A DNA stretch of 64,000 nt from Brachypodium distachyon (taxonomy: Eukaryota > Streptophyta > Magnoliopsida > Poales > Poaceae): NCBI RefSeq assembly GCF_000005505.3, contig NC_016135.3, positions 10,510,613 to 10,574,612 on the forward strand. The letters run 5' to 3'. The notes beneath the pieces were generated by a model. It ran no database searches, was not told where the DNA came from, and saw nothing but the letters and a program-made list of their open reading frames with translations. Made by a program: the position numbers and the translations under genes. Shown piece after piece: positions 11,835 through 21,502 of this stretch; position 1 is the first letter of the stretch; each line of letters begins with the position of its first letter.

Positions 11835-13172
11835 TGTTGGGGAACGCGGTAGGCTACGCTAGCACAAAATAAAAATTCTACCGATTCTGCCCGGATCAAT
11901 GCTGTAGATAATGAATCACGAGATTACCACTAGACGCGCAGACCCGTAGTGGAAGTAGAGTCGATGATGCGTGTTGATGCCGAGTAATCGTTCGGCCTGC
12001 TCCTCCTCACCGATCCCACGAGCAGTTCGTCCAAGCGCCGCAGGTGCAGCGCCTCCGAGGTATCCACACGTACAGGGAGGAACTCCGTGCAGCGGACTGC
12101 TAGATCCGATCACAATGTTTTGGGCGTGGACGTGTGACGGCCGAGTATAACTCGCGTCTAGACTGGTGTAACCCTAGCCGGGTTGGTCTCCTCCATTTAT
12201 ATAGACGTCCCTAGTGGGCTCAACACTTGAGGCCCGTTAGGAGTCTAAGCTCGACACAAGTTGGATCTGATCCAACTCGGTCCCCACCCCTTAAGCGTTT
12301 GACCCTTCAGGTTCGCGGTCAGTCGGACACGACTACGAGCTCGGACCACTGGCACCGACTCAAGTCGATAGTTGGTAGCGGCGCCTAGCAGCACGTGCCA
12401 ACTCCCGAGTGACCACAAGGTATATTGACGAACCATACAATGTGTCGTATGCAACATTCTTTTTGCCTCACGATATGTGTGTCGAGCTCAAGGCGAGTGC
12501 TTGTCATCCTTGTGGATAGCTCGACTCTCTTCTCGTTCCTGTGATACAGATTCCCGAACGGGTTAACACTTAACCCAAGTCGCATGGCCATGCTTTCCGA
12601 ATCTGATCACTCGAGAGGGCCCAGAGATATCTCTCCGAATAGGAGGGGCAAATCCCATCTTGATCAACCATGACTCGCAGCATGCTTCTCAGCAAACCTG
12701 AAAGGTACCTTTATAACCACCGAGTTACGGAGTAGCGTTTGGCAACCCCCCCCCCCCCCCCTAAGTAGGCCGATTCACATCCCAAGCTCATGTGATGACC
12801 ACAGGTCTAGGACTCGCATATACATCGTACTTGAGACTAACAAATGACAATCATCTCGTTGTGTCTCAGTGCGGGTCTGTCCGACTCAACAATCTCATTG
12901 TCGAGTCCATGCTATCAGTCGGCAACACGTTGCCCTATGACTTGTGAAACATAGTCATCATACTGATTCACATTGCTAGTTTAGGTTATGTGTCCGCATA
13001 ACCTCAATGACCAGGGACCATTAGAACAACATCATATAATACATAGTCTCACAAACAAATCACGTATTTATTGATACATATCAGTGATGATGTTTAAGGA
13101 CAATAACAATAACTCATGAATACATAGGAAATAACATCATCACATGATTGCCTCTAGGGCATATCTCCAACA
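11835..13172 (-). repeat. Intact 5' LTR of the Angela element
   Basis: 1338 bp, TG...CA, flanked by the TSD on its right (13173-13177). It carries a C-run at about 12748-12761 that the partner LTR lacks. The ORFs 12245-12457 and 12385-12591 on minus are LTR sequence; the second encodes exactly the same peptide as 5833-6039, which shows how similar the two LTRs are. Confidence 0.9.
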
Positions 13173-13960
13173 GGTATGGCGTCATGACTACTAACCTGGC
13201 AGAAATATACAATTTTGTCCTAAGGGAAAATAGGGTTTTACCACTTACAGCCATCGTCGAGGGTATTTTCCATGGCACGGTGAAGTATTTCAGAGATTGA
13301 CGCCAGAGAGCTGAAATGCATATCATGAACAACCCAAATACACCGTACTGTAAGATTATGAAGTACATGGATGAGAAGATGGAAAAAGCTAGGTCTCATA
13401 CTGTCGTCATCATCGGTAATCAAGAACACAGGTTTGAGGTGCGCTTGCCAACTGACAAGTTCGGCTGTGCAAATGAATTGTGGACACAGGAGGTGAAGAT
13501 TGGAAATGAAGTGTGGCCAACGTGTGAGTGCACCCGCAACAAACCAAAGTTGCTTCACCTTCCTTGCTCACATGTACTTGCTGCTTGCGGGCAGCTAGGG
13601 ATGGACGCAATCTCATTTGTGTCTCCCTATTACCTGAAAGAGTCTGTGCTTAGCACATGGACGGGTGAGATGCTAGGGTTTCGTGCAATGGGCAATTTCA
13701 ACAAGGTAACCCTGGTGAAAAGTGGTACATCCCTGACCCCGGGCTACTGCGGACAGGCACATGCAGACGCCCGTCCAGGCGCATCCGAAATGATATGGAT
13801 GAATCTGAAGCCGGAGGACCTTCACGACAATGTTTTCTATGCAACCATTTTGGCCATAGGGACACTTATTGTCCAACTTTCGGTACTGGCGGAGCTACTG
13901 CCCGTGGAAGAGGGAGACGTGGACGATGAGGGAGAGGAAGAAACTAGACTATGGCCTTAA
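13173..13960 (+). pseudogene. Mutator-like transposase, 3' part with SWIM zinc finger
   Basis: This is the continuation of the gene at 1-914 past the Angela insertion. It starts YGVMTTNLAE, a conserved MULE block, and has an in-frame stop at about 13300 (YFRD*RQRAEM). The open frame 13316-13960 carries the SWIM zinc finger CECTRNKPKLLHLPCSHVLA (C-x-C...C-x-H) at about residues 75-95. The tail (FRAMGNFNKVTL onwards) and the acidic C-terminus (EEGDVDDEGEEETRLWP) end at 13960. SWIM fingers bind DNA or proteins in MULE and FAR1-type transposases. It is not functional because of the upstream stops and the insertion. Confidence 0.88.
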
Positions 13961-14260
13961 TATGTACTCTAATATGTGAAACTATGTGTTAATTTGTACT
14001 CTATGTTTTAATTTGTACTCTGTGTGGAACTATGTTATAATTTGTACTTTATGTGGAACTATGTGTTAATTTGTACTCTATGTGAAACTATGTGTTAATT
14101 TGTACTCTATGTGGAACTAAGTATTATTTTGTACTCTATGTGAAACTATGTGTTAATTTGTGCCCTATGTTTTAATTTGTACTCTGTGCGGAACTATGTG
14201 TTAATTTGTACGCTTTATTCAACTATGTTTTAAGATGTACTCTCAGTTTAACTATGCTTA
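13961..14260 (+). repeat. Degenerate minisatellite, aatttgtactctatg core
   Basis: About ten diverged copies of a roughly 20-30 bp unit, aactatgtgttaatttgta plus ctctatg, fill the space between the transposase stop and the PMD gene. The same unit appears again inside a PMD-gene intron at about 14848-14925. Confidence 0.75.
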
Positions 14261-14308
14261 ACTTTGTATTGTATCTCTAACTATGTTTATAAATGTTGCA
14301 GGTACAAA

Positions 14309-16718
14309 ATGGAGAGAGTATCATTGCTATCTCCGCAGATTGAGAGTAAGCATCGGGCTGCTCGATTGGTGGCGCATCCTGGGAGTGTCGAGCCCCTTGT
14401 CACGCGCACTCCTAAGGAACATTGGATGATACACCCTGCCTGGATTCAGCGGTATTTATTCATTCATCCCTTGCATGTCCATTTTATTCATTCATCCCTT
14501 GCATGTTCATTTTATTTATTCATCCATTGCATGTCCATTTTATTTATACAGTTTGAAGTGGCTGGCCTTTTACCTTTCGCACGACTTGTTGAGGCAACTC
14601 GTGCGGAAATCGTAGAGAGCGAGCGACGAGGCTTCAACTCTACATGGCTGCATATTGACCACTCGCCGCTGAGCTGCTTAGTGGATAGATGGAGGCCCGA
14701 AACACACACGTTTCACTTTCGCTGGGGAGAGATGGCTCCTACTCTCCAGGATGTGTCGATGTTGCTGGGACTACCATTGGTGGGTGATCCCATAGGACCG
14801 TTGTAGGCACCAGCTGATTGGCAGGAGGGTATGGCACTACATTTTTAAGGTATGTGTTAATTTGTGCCCTATGTTTTAATTTGTACTCTATGTGGAACTA
14901 TGTGTTAATTTGTGTTCTACGTTTTCAAGGTATTCTTGCCGGAGCTGGGCCACTCACCTCGGAGGCTAACGGACCTAAGCTAGATTGGTTGCTCAATTAC
15001 CAGGTTAGATCGATGTGTTTTAAGTTAATATATCTAAAAGCATACCTCATATACTTGCATGGGTTTACTAACACTTGGTTTTTGTTGCATGCAGATTCAG
15101 AAGTTTGGGTATCCAGAGACCCAAATGACTGAGCCTCAGATCACTCGGAGCCTTGAGGCATATATAATGTGGCTTCTCGGGAAGGTGATGTTCACCGAGA
15201 ACCACGTCACCACCATTAGCGCACGCTACATCCCTATTGCAGTGGAGATCGCGAATGCAACTTGTGGCGACGACATCACAAAGAGGAGTTGGGGTTCGGC
15301 CGTCTTAGCGGCTACGTCCCGAGGTATGTGCAACGCTTGCCAGTTTGCGTCGCCCATGTCAACCCTGCTTGGATGTCCTTTTGTTGTTGCAGCTCTGGTC
15401 GTGGGAGAGGTTTTCTATCGGCCGACCAGACGTTACGGGTGATCACGCTAACCCTGAGCAGGAGTTGTTTGACTTAGAACACATCGACTTGCCTACTTTC
15501 GCGACAATTTGGACACGTAATAAGGTATGTCGAATGTAAAATTTATACAATAGTTTACATAAACCATGAATGAAGCTAACTTCTTTTTTTTACAGAGACG
15601 CTTTCACACGATCAGGTCAGAAATCGCTACCCATCATTCAACGAGCAGTTCGACGTGTTGCACTTTGAGGCAGTTGTCTGGGAGCCGTACACACAGGACG
15701 CCATCGATGTTAGATACCCTGGCGGGATGTCCATGGTCTGCACGAGAGATTACGCTTACTGGATGACAAAATCAAAGATCACTCTGAGGCTCTAGACAGC
15801 ATGCGGTAAATATTTTCTCTTAACATAATGCATGTGTTTGTTACGTACTTTGCCATATATATGTAATACTCTTCGTGCCAATTGCAGGCTCAGTTGATAC
15901 AGGATTTACAGGCCGAGTTCGCTGCGTATGGATGTTCGCTTTCGACCGGTCCACTTCTACTACCACGGGAGCCGCACAAGTCCTGGCTAAGACGAATGGA
16001 GGAGAAGTTACGCTCTGTTTACGCGACTATCACGTGCACCCGCACTTCGGACGTCGTTCACCACCAGGCATCCGTACGGCCCCCGTGTCCCTCCACGCAC
16101 CAGCAGCGGCCACGTCAGCAGGAGGCACCCCACCTCCGACACCACCCGCGTCCACGTCTACCAGAGCAGTCGACGCCCAGGCCACCACCTCCTAAGCAGC
16201 CCGGAGGTTCGTCGTGGCACCAGCCGCAGTCTTCTTTCGACTATTGGCACCAACAGCAGCCCTCTTTTCAGGATGGAGGTTCGGCGTGGGAGCAGCAGCC
16301 CCCTCTTTTCAGGCTGGAGGTTCGGCGTGGCAGCACCAGCAGAGTCCCACGATGAACTTTGGGTTTCGTCCACAGACCCAGCCACAGGGTATGTATATTT
16401 CTATCTATTGTGTTCATTACCATGACTGCTACACAATTCTAATGCTAAGTACTTTCCCACATGCAGGAGCCTACGGGTATCAGTCGTCGTTGTCCGAACC
16501 CTCGTGGGGTAGTGAGTAGGATCATGCTCAAGGAGACGACTATTCTGTCCAACACAACTGGATGTTCAATACTCCGCCACCAGACACCACATAGGAGGAT
16601 ACACAGTATCGCGAGGATGGGTCCGTGATTCCTCCGTGCAACATTGTGCCACCTCATAGGTATGGTTGGACCATGCCACAGGCACCCCCGGAACGCCGTC
16701 CCAGACGTCGTGCCTGAT
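14309..16718 (+). pseudogene. Plant mobile domain (PMD) gene carried by the MULE
   Basis: The pieces together read as the PMD (aminotransferase-like) domain related to Arabidopsis MAIN/MAIL1, a family known to occur both as host genes and inside transposons. Approximate coding blocks: 14309-14451 (HPAWIQR); 14552-14806 (VAGLLPFARLVEAT, then TLQDVSMLLGLPLVGDPI); 14927-15003; 15094-15533 (TISARYIPIAVEIAN, then ERFSIGRP); 15594-15790 (FEAVVWEPYTQDAIDVRYP, then CTRDYAYW); 15888-16388 and 16467-16718 (a Pro/Gln-rich tail ending RRPRRRA). Introns have GT-AG ends but several junctions are out of phase. There is a TAG at 14804 after DPIGPL, and a frame change near 15400, so it is probably dead. It lies just after the transposase and on the same strand. 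Confidence 0.75.
14452..14551 (+). repeat. Three 32-bp direct repeats in a PMD intron
   Basis: The intron consists of three diverged copies of a unit reading ttcattcatcccttgcatg plus tccatttta, ending in a good acceptor (ttatacag). The unit keeps the frame open, which is why a longer ORF appears to run through. Confidence 0.6.
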
Positions 16719-16799
16719 ATTTGCATGTAGGACCTATGTATGAGGCTTATTTCTACCTATGTATGAGACAACTTAAAATAAGATAACCTAACTAAAGCC

Positions 16800-17360
16800 C
16801 TATGAAGATGAAGTGCTCTTGCCCTTAGACGATGATGTGCTCTTTCCCTTAGACGGTGCTGTACTCTTCCCCTTGGACGATGAAAAACTCTTACCCGTTT
16901 TGCTTGGAATGAAGATATCTTCATCGGACGATGATGTACTCTTCCCCTTGGACGATGATGTGCTCTTTCCCTTTGACGGTGCAGTACTCTTCCCCTTGGA
17001 CGATGAAGAACTCTTACCCGTTTTGCTTGGCATGAAGATATTTTCATCGGATTCCTCTTCTTCAACCCATAACAATGGATGTTTTCTAGCCCATTGTAGG
17101 TATGACTCACTCTTACCTTGATTGTGCTTCTTCCACCTTTCGTGCAACCGTAGCAGTTCTTGTCGTATCTCTGCAGAAGTCCTCAATGGAAATCTGCACC
17201 ATCTTAATTGGTGGCCCAGCTCAGTTAGTAGGGTGTCACTACTAATGAGTTCGTCCGATGGAACCATCCTATTGTCTACCTTGAAATCACCAGCTAACCA
17301 CAATAGCCTCCGGGACATACCTGACCAAAATCTACGATCATCTAGGAAGCCGGACGACAT
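16800..17360 (-). CDS. MULE-borne protein with Ser-Lys-Gly-rich repeats, unknown function
   Basis: An uninterrupted 186-codon frame. I start at the ATG at 17360 (MSSGFLDDRRFW) because a TATA-like box (ctataaaaaac on minus, about 17404-17414) lies about 50 nt upstream; an alternative ATG is at 17399. The first half has no recognised domain (PSDELISSDTLLTELGHQLR; RQELLRLHERWKKH, a likely helix). The second half is two 41-residue repeats (123 bp), each built from KGKST units with a DE(D/N)IF(I/M)PSKTGK header. It is divergent from the gene at 17703 with about 340 bp between the start codons. No stops or frameshifts are seen, unlike the neighbouring transposase. It is basic and low-complexity in its C-terminus, so a nuclear or nucleic-acid-binding role is possible but only a guess. 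Confidence 0.55.
   Translation of the reverse strand: MSSGFLDDRRFWSGMSRRLLWLAGDFKVDNRMVPSDELISSDTLLTELGHQLRWCRFPLRTSAEIRQELLRLHERWKKHNQGKSESYLQWARKHPLLWVEEEESDENIFMPSKTGKSSSSSKGKSTAPSKGKSTSSSKGKSTSSSDEDIFIPSKTGKSFSSSKGKSTAPSKGKSTSSSKGKSTSSS
16803..17048 (-). repeat. 123-bp coding tandem repeat (two copies)
   Basis: The sequence gaagata recurs at 16911 and 17034, exactly 123 bp apart, and the flanking bases match closely. The repeat length is a multiple of three, so the frame is preserved in the minus-strand protein. Confidence 0.8.
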
Positions 17361-17702
17361 CTTCCCAGACGAAATTGTGAGACTACACTTCAATACCATG
17401 GACGGTTTTTTATAGTTACAGAAGATATAAATAGGCAGGAAACGGTGGCGGGAGAACCAGGCGGGAAACGGTGGCGGGAAAACAAGGCGGGAAACAGTGG
17501 CAGGAAAACGAGGCGGGAAAACGAGGCGGGAAACGCTAGCGGGCAAAGGAGGCCGGAAACGGCAGTGGGAAACGCTGGTGCGAAAACCAGGTAGGAAACG
17601 GTGGCGGGAGAATGAGTTTGAGAGCCTATAAATACCTTATCTCTGGTAGTCATCCAAGCATCCTTCCCACTACTGTTTTTCCCAATATTCCAGTGTCCCC
17701 CA
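17361..17702. promoter_or_regulatory. Bidirectional promoter region between two MULE-borne genes
   Basis: A TATA-like box serves each side: tataaata at 17625-17632 on plus (78 nt before the ATG at 17703), and ctataaaaaac on minus at about 17404-17414. Between them is the 13-bp repeat array described separately. The box positions and the divergent genes are seen. Promoter activity is inferred. Confidence 0.55.
17434..17611 (+). repeat. 13-bp tandem repeat, 14 units, E2F-like core
   Basis: Units start at 17434 and then every 13 bases without slippage to 17603. The consensus is ggcgggaaaacgg. Exact ggcgggaaa (the complement of TTTCCCGCC, the E2F/DP consensus) occurs at 17460, 17473, 17486, 17512 and 17525; the other nine units differ by one to three bases in this core. 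The array sits in the shared promoter of the divergent pair. Confidence 0.85.
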
Positions 17703-18371
17703 ATGAGTTTGCCTTGCTCCAACCAGGGCGAGAGGCTGAGAAAGATGAAAGAAGCGATGTTGCCTCTGGGGGTGGAACATCTCAGGTGTTGGTGCGGAAA
17801 TCTATGCAAGGTGAAGGAGGTGACAGATTTTTCAGATAAGCTGGGCATGAAGTTTTTCATGTGTGCGAACTATGAGCATGATCCACCTGTCCCGGTTTCG
17901 CCGTACGACAAGCCTCCGGTAAGCACATTTAGGTGTGCTTAAACCTGTTGTGTGTGTCATATTCAATTTTTTTGTAACATTAGGCTATTTTGTAGTCTCC
18001 TCCGCCCCCTATGCATGTGGTATCGTTAGATTGACACGGAGATGCCTGATTGGGCAGTGGAAGAGATTAACACAAGATCACGAAGTGCATGGCAGCGTTT
18101 CCACGCGAAGGAGCGTGCGGCAAAAGCTGCAGCCCAGGAGAAAGAGGAGCAAGAGAGAGAGCTCAAAGAGCATAGGGAGGAACAACGTCCTTACTTTGAT
18201 GAAGCACTGAGGAAAAATAGGGAGAAAGCTTTTCGCATGCAAGAGGAGGAACGAAGGCGCAAGGATGCTCGTGACGCAGAAAGGGAGAGGCAAAGAGAAA
18301 GGTCCGCCGTGGCAAAGGCTGCAGAAAAACGTGGCGATACGAGCGGAAAATGGCCTAACTGGACTCAGTAG
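17703..18371 (+). CDS. GRF-type zinc finger plus coiled-coil protein, MULE-borne
   Basis: Two exons, 17703-17918 and 18030-18371, with a GT donor (ccg|gtaagc) and an AG acceptor (cgttag|att). They join in frame to give 185 codons. Residues about 27-60 carry a GRF-like zinc-finger pattern (CWCGNLCK, then GMKFFMCANYE). The second exon begins IDTEMPDWAVEEI and is a long charged helix or coiled coil rich in Lys, Glu, Arg (RRRKDARDAERERQRER), ending GKWPNWTQ. Such short GRF/coiled-coil proteins are common in grass genomes next to transposase-like genes. An alternative start is the ATG at 17746. No disabling changes are seen. It is divergent from 16800-17360. Function is unknown; GRF fingers in other proteins bind nucleic acid. 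Confidence 0.6.
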
Positions 18372-18426
18372 TGCTTGTACTGTGTTTCAATTGTATTTGC
18401 TATCTTTAATTCTGTCCAATTGTGGT

Positions 18427-18628
18427 ATTATCGATGTATGTTAGTTTAGTCGTGCCTTGGTTCCGTAACCAGCACATTATCGATGTATGTTAATTTATCC
18501 AAATTGTCAAGTCTTTCAGTTCAAAAAACCCGCAAGGAATCGACACCAAAATTGTCCAGCACATTATCGATGTATGTTAATTTAGTCTTTTAGTTCAAAA
18601 AACCGCAAGAATTCGAGACAAAAATTGG
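18427..18628 (+). repeat. Direct repeats downstream of the GRF gene
   Basis: The motif attatcgatgtatgttaRttta recurs at 18427, 18476 and 18563. The last two belong to a unit of about 87 bp (agcacattatcg... to ...ttcaaaaaaccgcaag). They may be subterminal repeats of the MULE, but its other end lies outside the window. Confidence 0.65.
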
Positions 18629-18659
18629 GCCTCGGCCGTGTATGCATTGATCATGCAAC

Positions 18660-18926
18660 CAACTAGCTTTGGTGAAGCTGATTAGCCTAAGTAGTTCCAA
18701 TCGGCCTCGGCGAAACCAACTGCATCCAGTCGGCCTGGCCGAAACTGACTGCTCCAGTCGGCCTGGACGAAACCAACTGGGCTTCAGTCGGCTTGGGCAA
18801 AGCCGACTGCCTCTTGCGGGACCTATGCTCCGCATAGCCTGCCTCCAGTCGGCCACGGCTAGGCTGGCTGGGCCTAATCGGCTTGGGCATCGGCTTGGGC
18901 CCAGTCGGCCTGGACGAGGCCGAGGC
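18660..18926 (+). repeat. Tandem hairpin minisatellite, cagtcggc...gccgactg
   Basis: A series of units of about 29 bp, starting at 18698, 18727, 18755, 18785, 18846 and 18902, with a relative at 18660. Each is self-complementary; the clearest (18785) has perfect 10-bp arms, cagtcggctt and aagccgactg, around five bases. Other units pair with G:U or one or two mismatches. It lies between the repeats after the GRF gene and an AT-rich tract. Confidence 0.7.
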
Positions 18927-18929
18927 TGT

Positions 18930-20100
18930 ACTATTTTTGAAATTTTTGAAAAACGCTTATTATTTTTGAAAATGATTAAAAAATCGTATTATTTAAAAAA
19001 AATAGCAGGATAAGCAACACGCCGCCACTGGCCAGAGCGGAGCCCGGCCGTCGAAGGCGCCGGCGGCGAGAGGTAAGCGGCGCACGCGCGTCCCAGAGGT
19101 CGCTTTTGTTTGTGAAAAGAACAAGTCTACTTAAACAAGCAATTCCTCACTGCACACGCAGCACCCCGACAAGGACAGGAGCAAATTTTAGTGCCACTGC
19201 TTCTTTATCTCCTTTGTGTTCCCCCTTGGACACTTGGAGTCCGTATGGAGTTTTGCTTCTGGGTAGCCAGCCAGCTGACGACGACCGAGCAGGGCTAGGT
19301 TGGATTGCTTATCCCAAACAATGTGTGATAGTAGGAAAACCCTATTAAAAAAAGTTAGTGCTGTAGACCTGATCCTGATTTCTGCTGGTGTAGACTCGAT
19401 CTTCATGCGTCACTGTCCTCGGTCTATTTAGTCCATTGATTGATGGGGACTGAATGCCGGAACGCAGTCGCAGGCAGCTTAGCCGCTCAAGTGAAGCAGC
19501 TGCTCTCTGACTTCAACGCAGCACGTGAATCGCTGTCCCTATTGTCTCCAGTCTTGATGCTGTTCTGCTTAGGCTAACCACGGTCCAGTCCACTCTCCGG
19601 CAGCATGCTCACTCAGACCGCTGACCGGTCTACTTTAGTGCCGTGCCGCACGTTAAGAATTCCACTTGACCAATGACCACGCTACGGCCATGCCCAGTTC
19701 GAGTAAATATAGCGTTTTATGTAACTGGTGTAAACTAATGTGAATGCAAATCACCCAGCTGGCTCAAAAATAATTTGTAGGTGTGAACCCTGTTACCTTT
19801 TCCAAGCACAGCTAATGAGCTAAATAAACTTTGTTGTGTTTCGGTTGGAGCTCTGTGGTCATGGCGACTGGAAAGCGTGCATCTCGGTCTGCCGGTCCGG
19901 GATAATCAACTTATTTTTACGACTACTCCAGTTAGGAATGAAGGAAGAAATGGAGGATGTTGGGAGGATAAAAATCGTACGACACGGTTTGGAACGAAGT
20001 AAAGGATGTCTTGAATTTCCGATTTTCCGTACGTTTTCTTGTGTGAGATCCAAACGGCTTGAATATCAAGTGGCATCTCAAACAGAAAGAGATTCACGTG
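18930..20100. other. No gene found
   Basis: An AT-rich stretch (18930-19010), a short GC-rich block (19020-19100) and unique-looking sequence follow. Only short ORFs with poor codon structure are present, and I recognise no element. Confidence 0.5.
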
Positions 20101-20102
20101 AT

Positions 20103-20221
20103 GTACTGCCGCTGATTCTAAATTTTTGACTCAAATTTGTCCAAATATAAATGTATCTATTCTTAAAAAGCGTCTAGATACATGTAATATTTCGACAATA
20201 ATTTAGGATCGGAGTGAGTAT
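20103..20221 (+). mobile_element. Stowaway-like MITE remnant
   Basis: The order atgtatctattcttaaaaa / gcgtctagatacatgtaat / ttcgacaataattta / ggatcggagtgagta matches the right half of common grass Stowaway MITEs, which end in a cggagggagta-type terminus. The left terminus is missing or mutated. Confidence 0.6.
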
Positions 20222-20225
20222 TTGT

Positions 20226-20580
20226 TTAACACAGAGCTCTTGGGCTTGATCCTACTTGAATCAGCGATGTTGTATTAAGTTCGTCATTAGGCGCATCGTC
20301 ACGATATTCATCGGTGTTGTACATAATTGTCATATGGAGGAAATTGCATGTTGATCCATAAATTTGGTAGCGATGTTCATTTTTATCTGTAAACTCGCGA
20401 ATTTGCAAAGTGGCCCCTTAAACTTGGCACGTGGGTTCACTTTAGTCCAAATCAATGATTTTGGGCCAAATTAGGCCACGCTGGCATCTGACGTGGCTGT
20501 CGTGGGGGTGGGGGTGAGGGGGGGGGGTGGTCTTCTTTGCAAATTAGCAGTCGTTGTTTTCTTCGTTGAACCCGCTAATC
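20226..20580. other. Dispersed-repeat-like sequence, no gene
   Basis: The block ggccccttaaacttggcac through ggtccaaat-type sequence, and the ggccacgctggcatctgac block, look like a widespread grass repeat. A G-run lies near 20519-20528. I cannot assign a family. Confidence 0.35.
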
Positions 20581-20588
20581 CACATCAT

Positions 20589-20939
20589 TTGCATGCAAAG
20601 TTTTCTCAGATGTGTTGGAGAATTGCTCACCTTATGGAGCATTTGGAAGGTGAGAAACGGTCGGGTTTTCAGATCCGCTAGGCACCCTGTGATGGTGTTA
20701 GTTGACCTAATTCAGGATGACGCTAGGCTTTGGCGTCAGGCAGATAGCTTGGGGCTTGGCGCCCTCCTCTCGGGAGATGATGATGTTCCCTAGTTAGCCA
20801 ATCCTGTCTTTTGTCGGTTTCTCCTCACTTTCTTCCTCCCCCTCACTTTTGTATTTGTAAATTTTCTCCTAGGTTGAGTTCTTCTCGACCTCTTTCGCAA
20901 TGAATGGCACGTTGTGTTGTTTCAGTAAAAAAAAGTGTT
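20589..20939 (+). mobile_element. 5'-truncated LINE (L1-type) 3' end
   Basis: Translation gives the C-terminus of a LINE ORF2 (TLWSIWKVRNGRVFRS, then LIQDDARLWRQADSLGLG), followed by a 3' UTR and an A-run (20926-20934). Possible target duplications cacatcat lie at 20581-20588 and 20940-20947, though five bases (gtgtt) separate the A-run from the right copy. Confidence 0.7.
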
Positions 20940-20947
20940 CACATCAT

Positions 20948-21497
20948 CATACATTATATGCTGCAACCCTACTAGCAATTCATTTTAGTGGCCCCTTCGA
21001 CAATTCAACATTTTAGCTCCTAAGACTTTTCACTTTCACGTTCTATATAAAAATTTCACCAAGTATACATGTTTTCATGATATGTATGCTGATCTTTGAA
21101 ACTTCTCTTTTTGGTTTCCCGAAGTTACGAATGTTCGTGTACATCAAAATTACTTCTAGTTGCATATGTGTTATGGATGGTAAAATCGTTTGACCCTATG
21201 GTATTCATCTGTATTTTACATTTGGTCACGCTATTGTCGTTTGTTTCTAACACTATGTTCCTGTTCGTATGTGCAAACAGAATTGTCCACTAAAAAGCGT
21301 GGGGAAGTTTCTATTAATCCCAGAGCCCCGTGTGACCCAATCATGCATGGCATGAAATGGGACTAAAATTTAGTCCACACTGCTAGCTTACGAAGAGTTA
21401 GAAATTGTTATATAGCAAGGATTGCAAAAGAACAGCCGAGAGAGAGAGAGAGAGCTGGAAGTGGAGTTCCGGGCGTTCGTGATGGCGGAAACATGAT
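20948..21497. other. No gene found
   Basis: AT-rich sequence with short ORFs only. A (ga)n microsatellite lies at about 21437-21454. The segment 21455-21497, read on minus, would be contiguous with 22832 onward before the solo LTR inserted. Confidence 0.45.
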
Positions 21498-21502
21498 CCA
21501 AC

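Larger units (their letters stand above)
915..13172 (-). mobile_element. Angela/BARE-type Copia LTR retrotransposon
   Basis: The element inserted into the MULE transposase, with 5-bp target duplications ggtat at 910-914 and 13173-13177. It is transcribed on minus: the 5' LTR is 11835-13172, and the 3' LTR is the broken copy 915-977 plus about 5675-6611. Read on minus, the LTR begins TGTTGGAGATATGCCCTAG and ends CCCCAACA, which is the Angela/BARE style. A tRNA-iMet primer site and a purine-rich tract flank the LTRs. The gag-pol frame runs 10566 to 6632 on minus, with several stops and one frameshift. The shared LTR stretch 5833-6039 / 12385-12591 differs at about one base by eye, so the insertion is fairly young even though the coding region is dead. 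Confidence 0.93.

Noticed and set aside
17361..17546. N-terminal extension of the KGKST-repeat gene
   Set aside because: The extension would be translated from the 13-bp repeat array and lies upstream of the TATA-like box on that strand.
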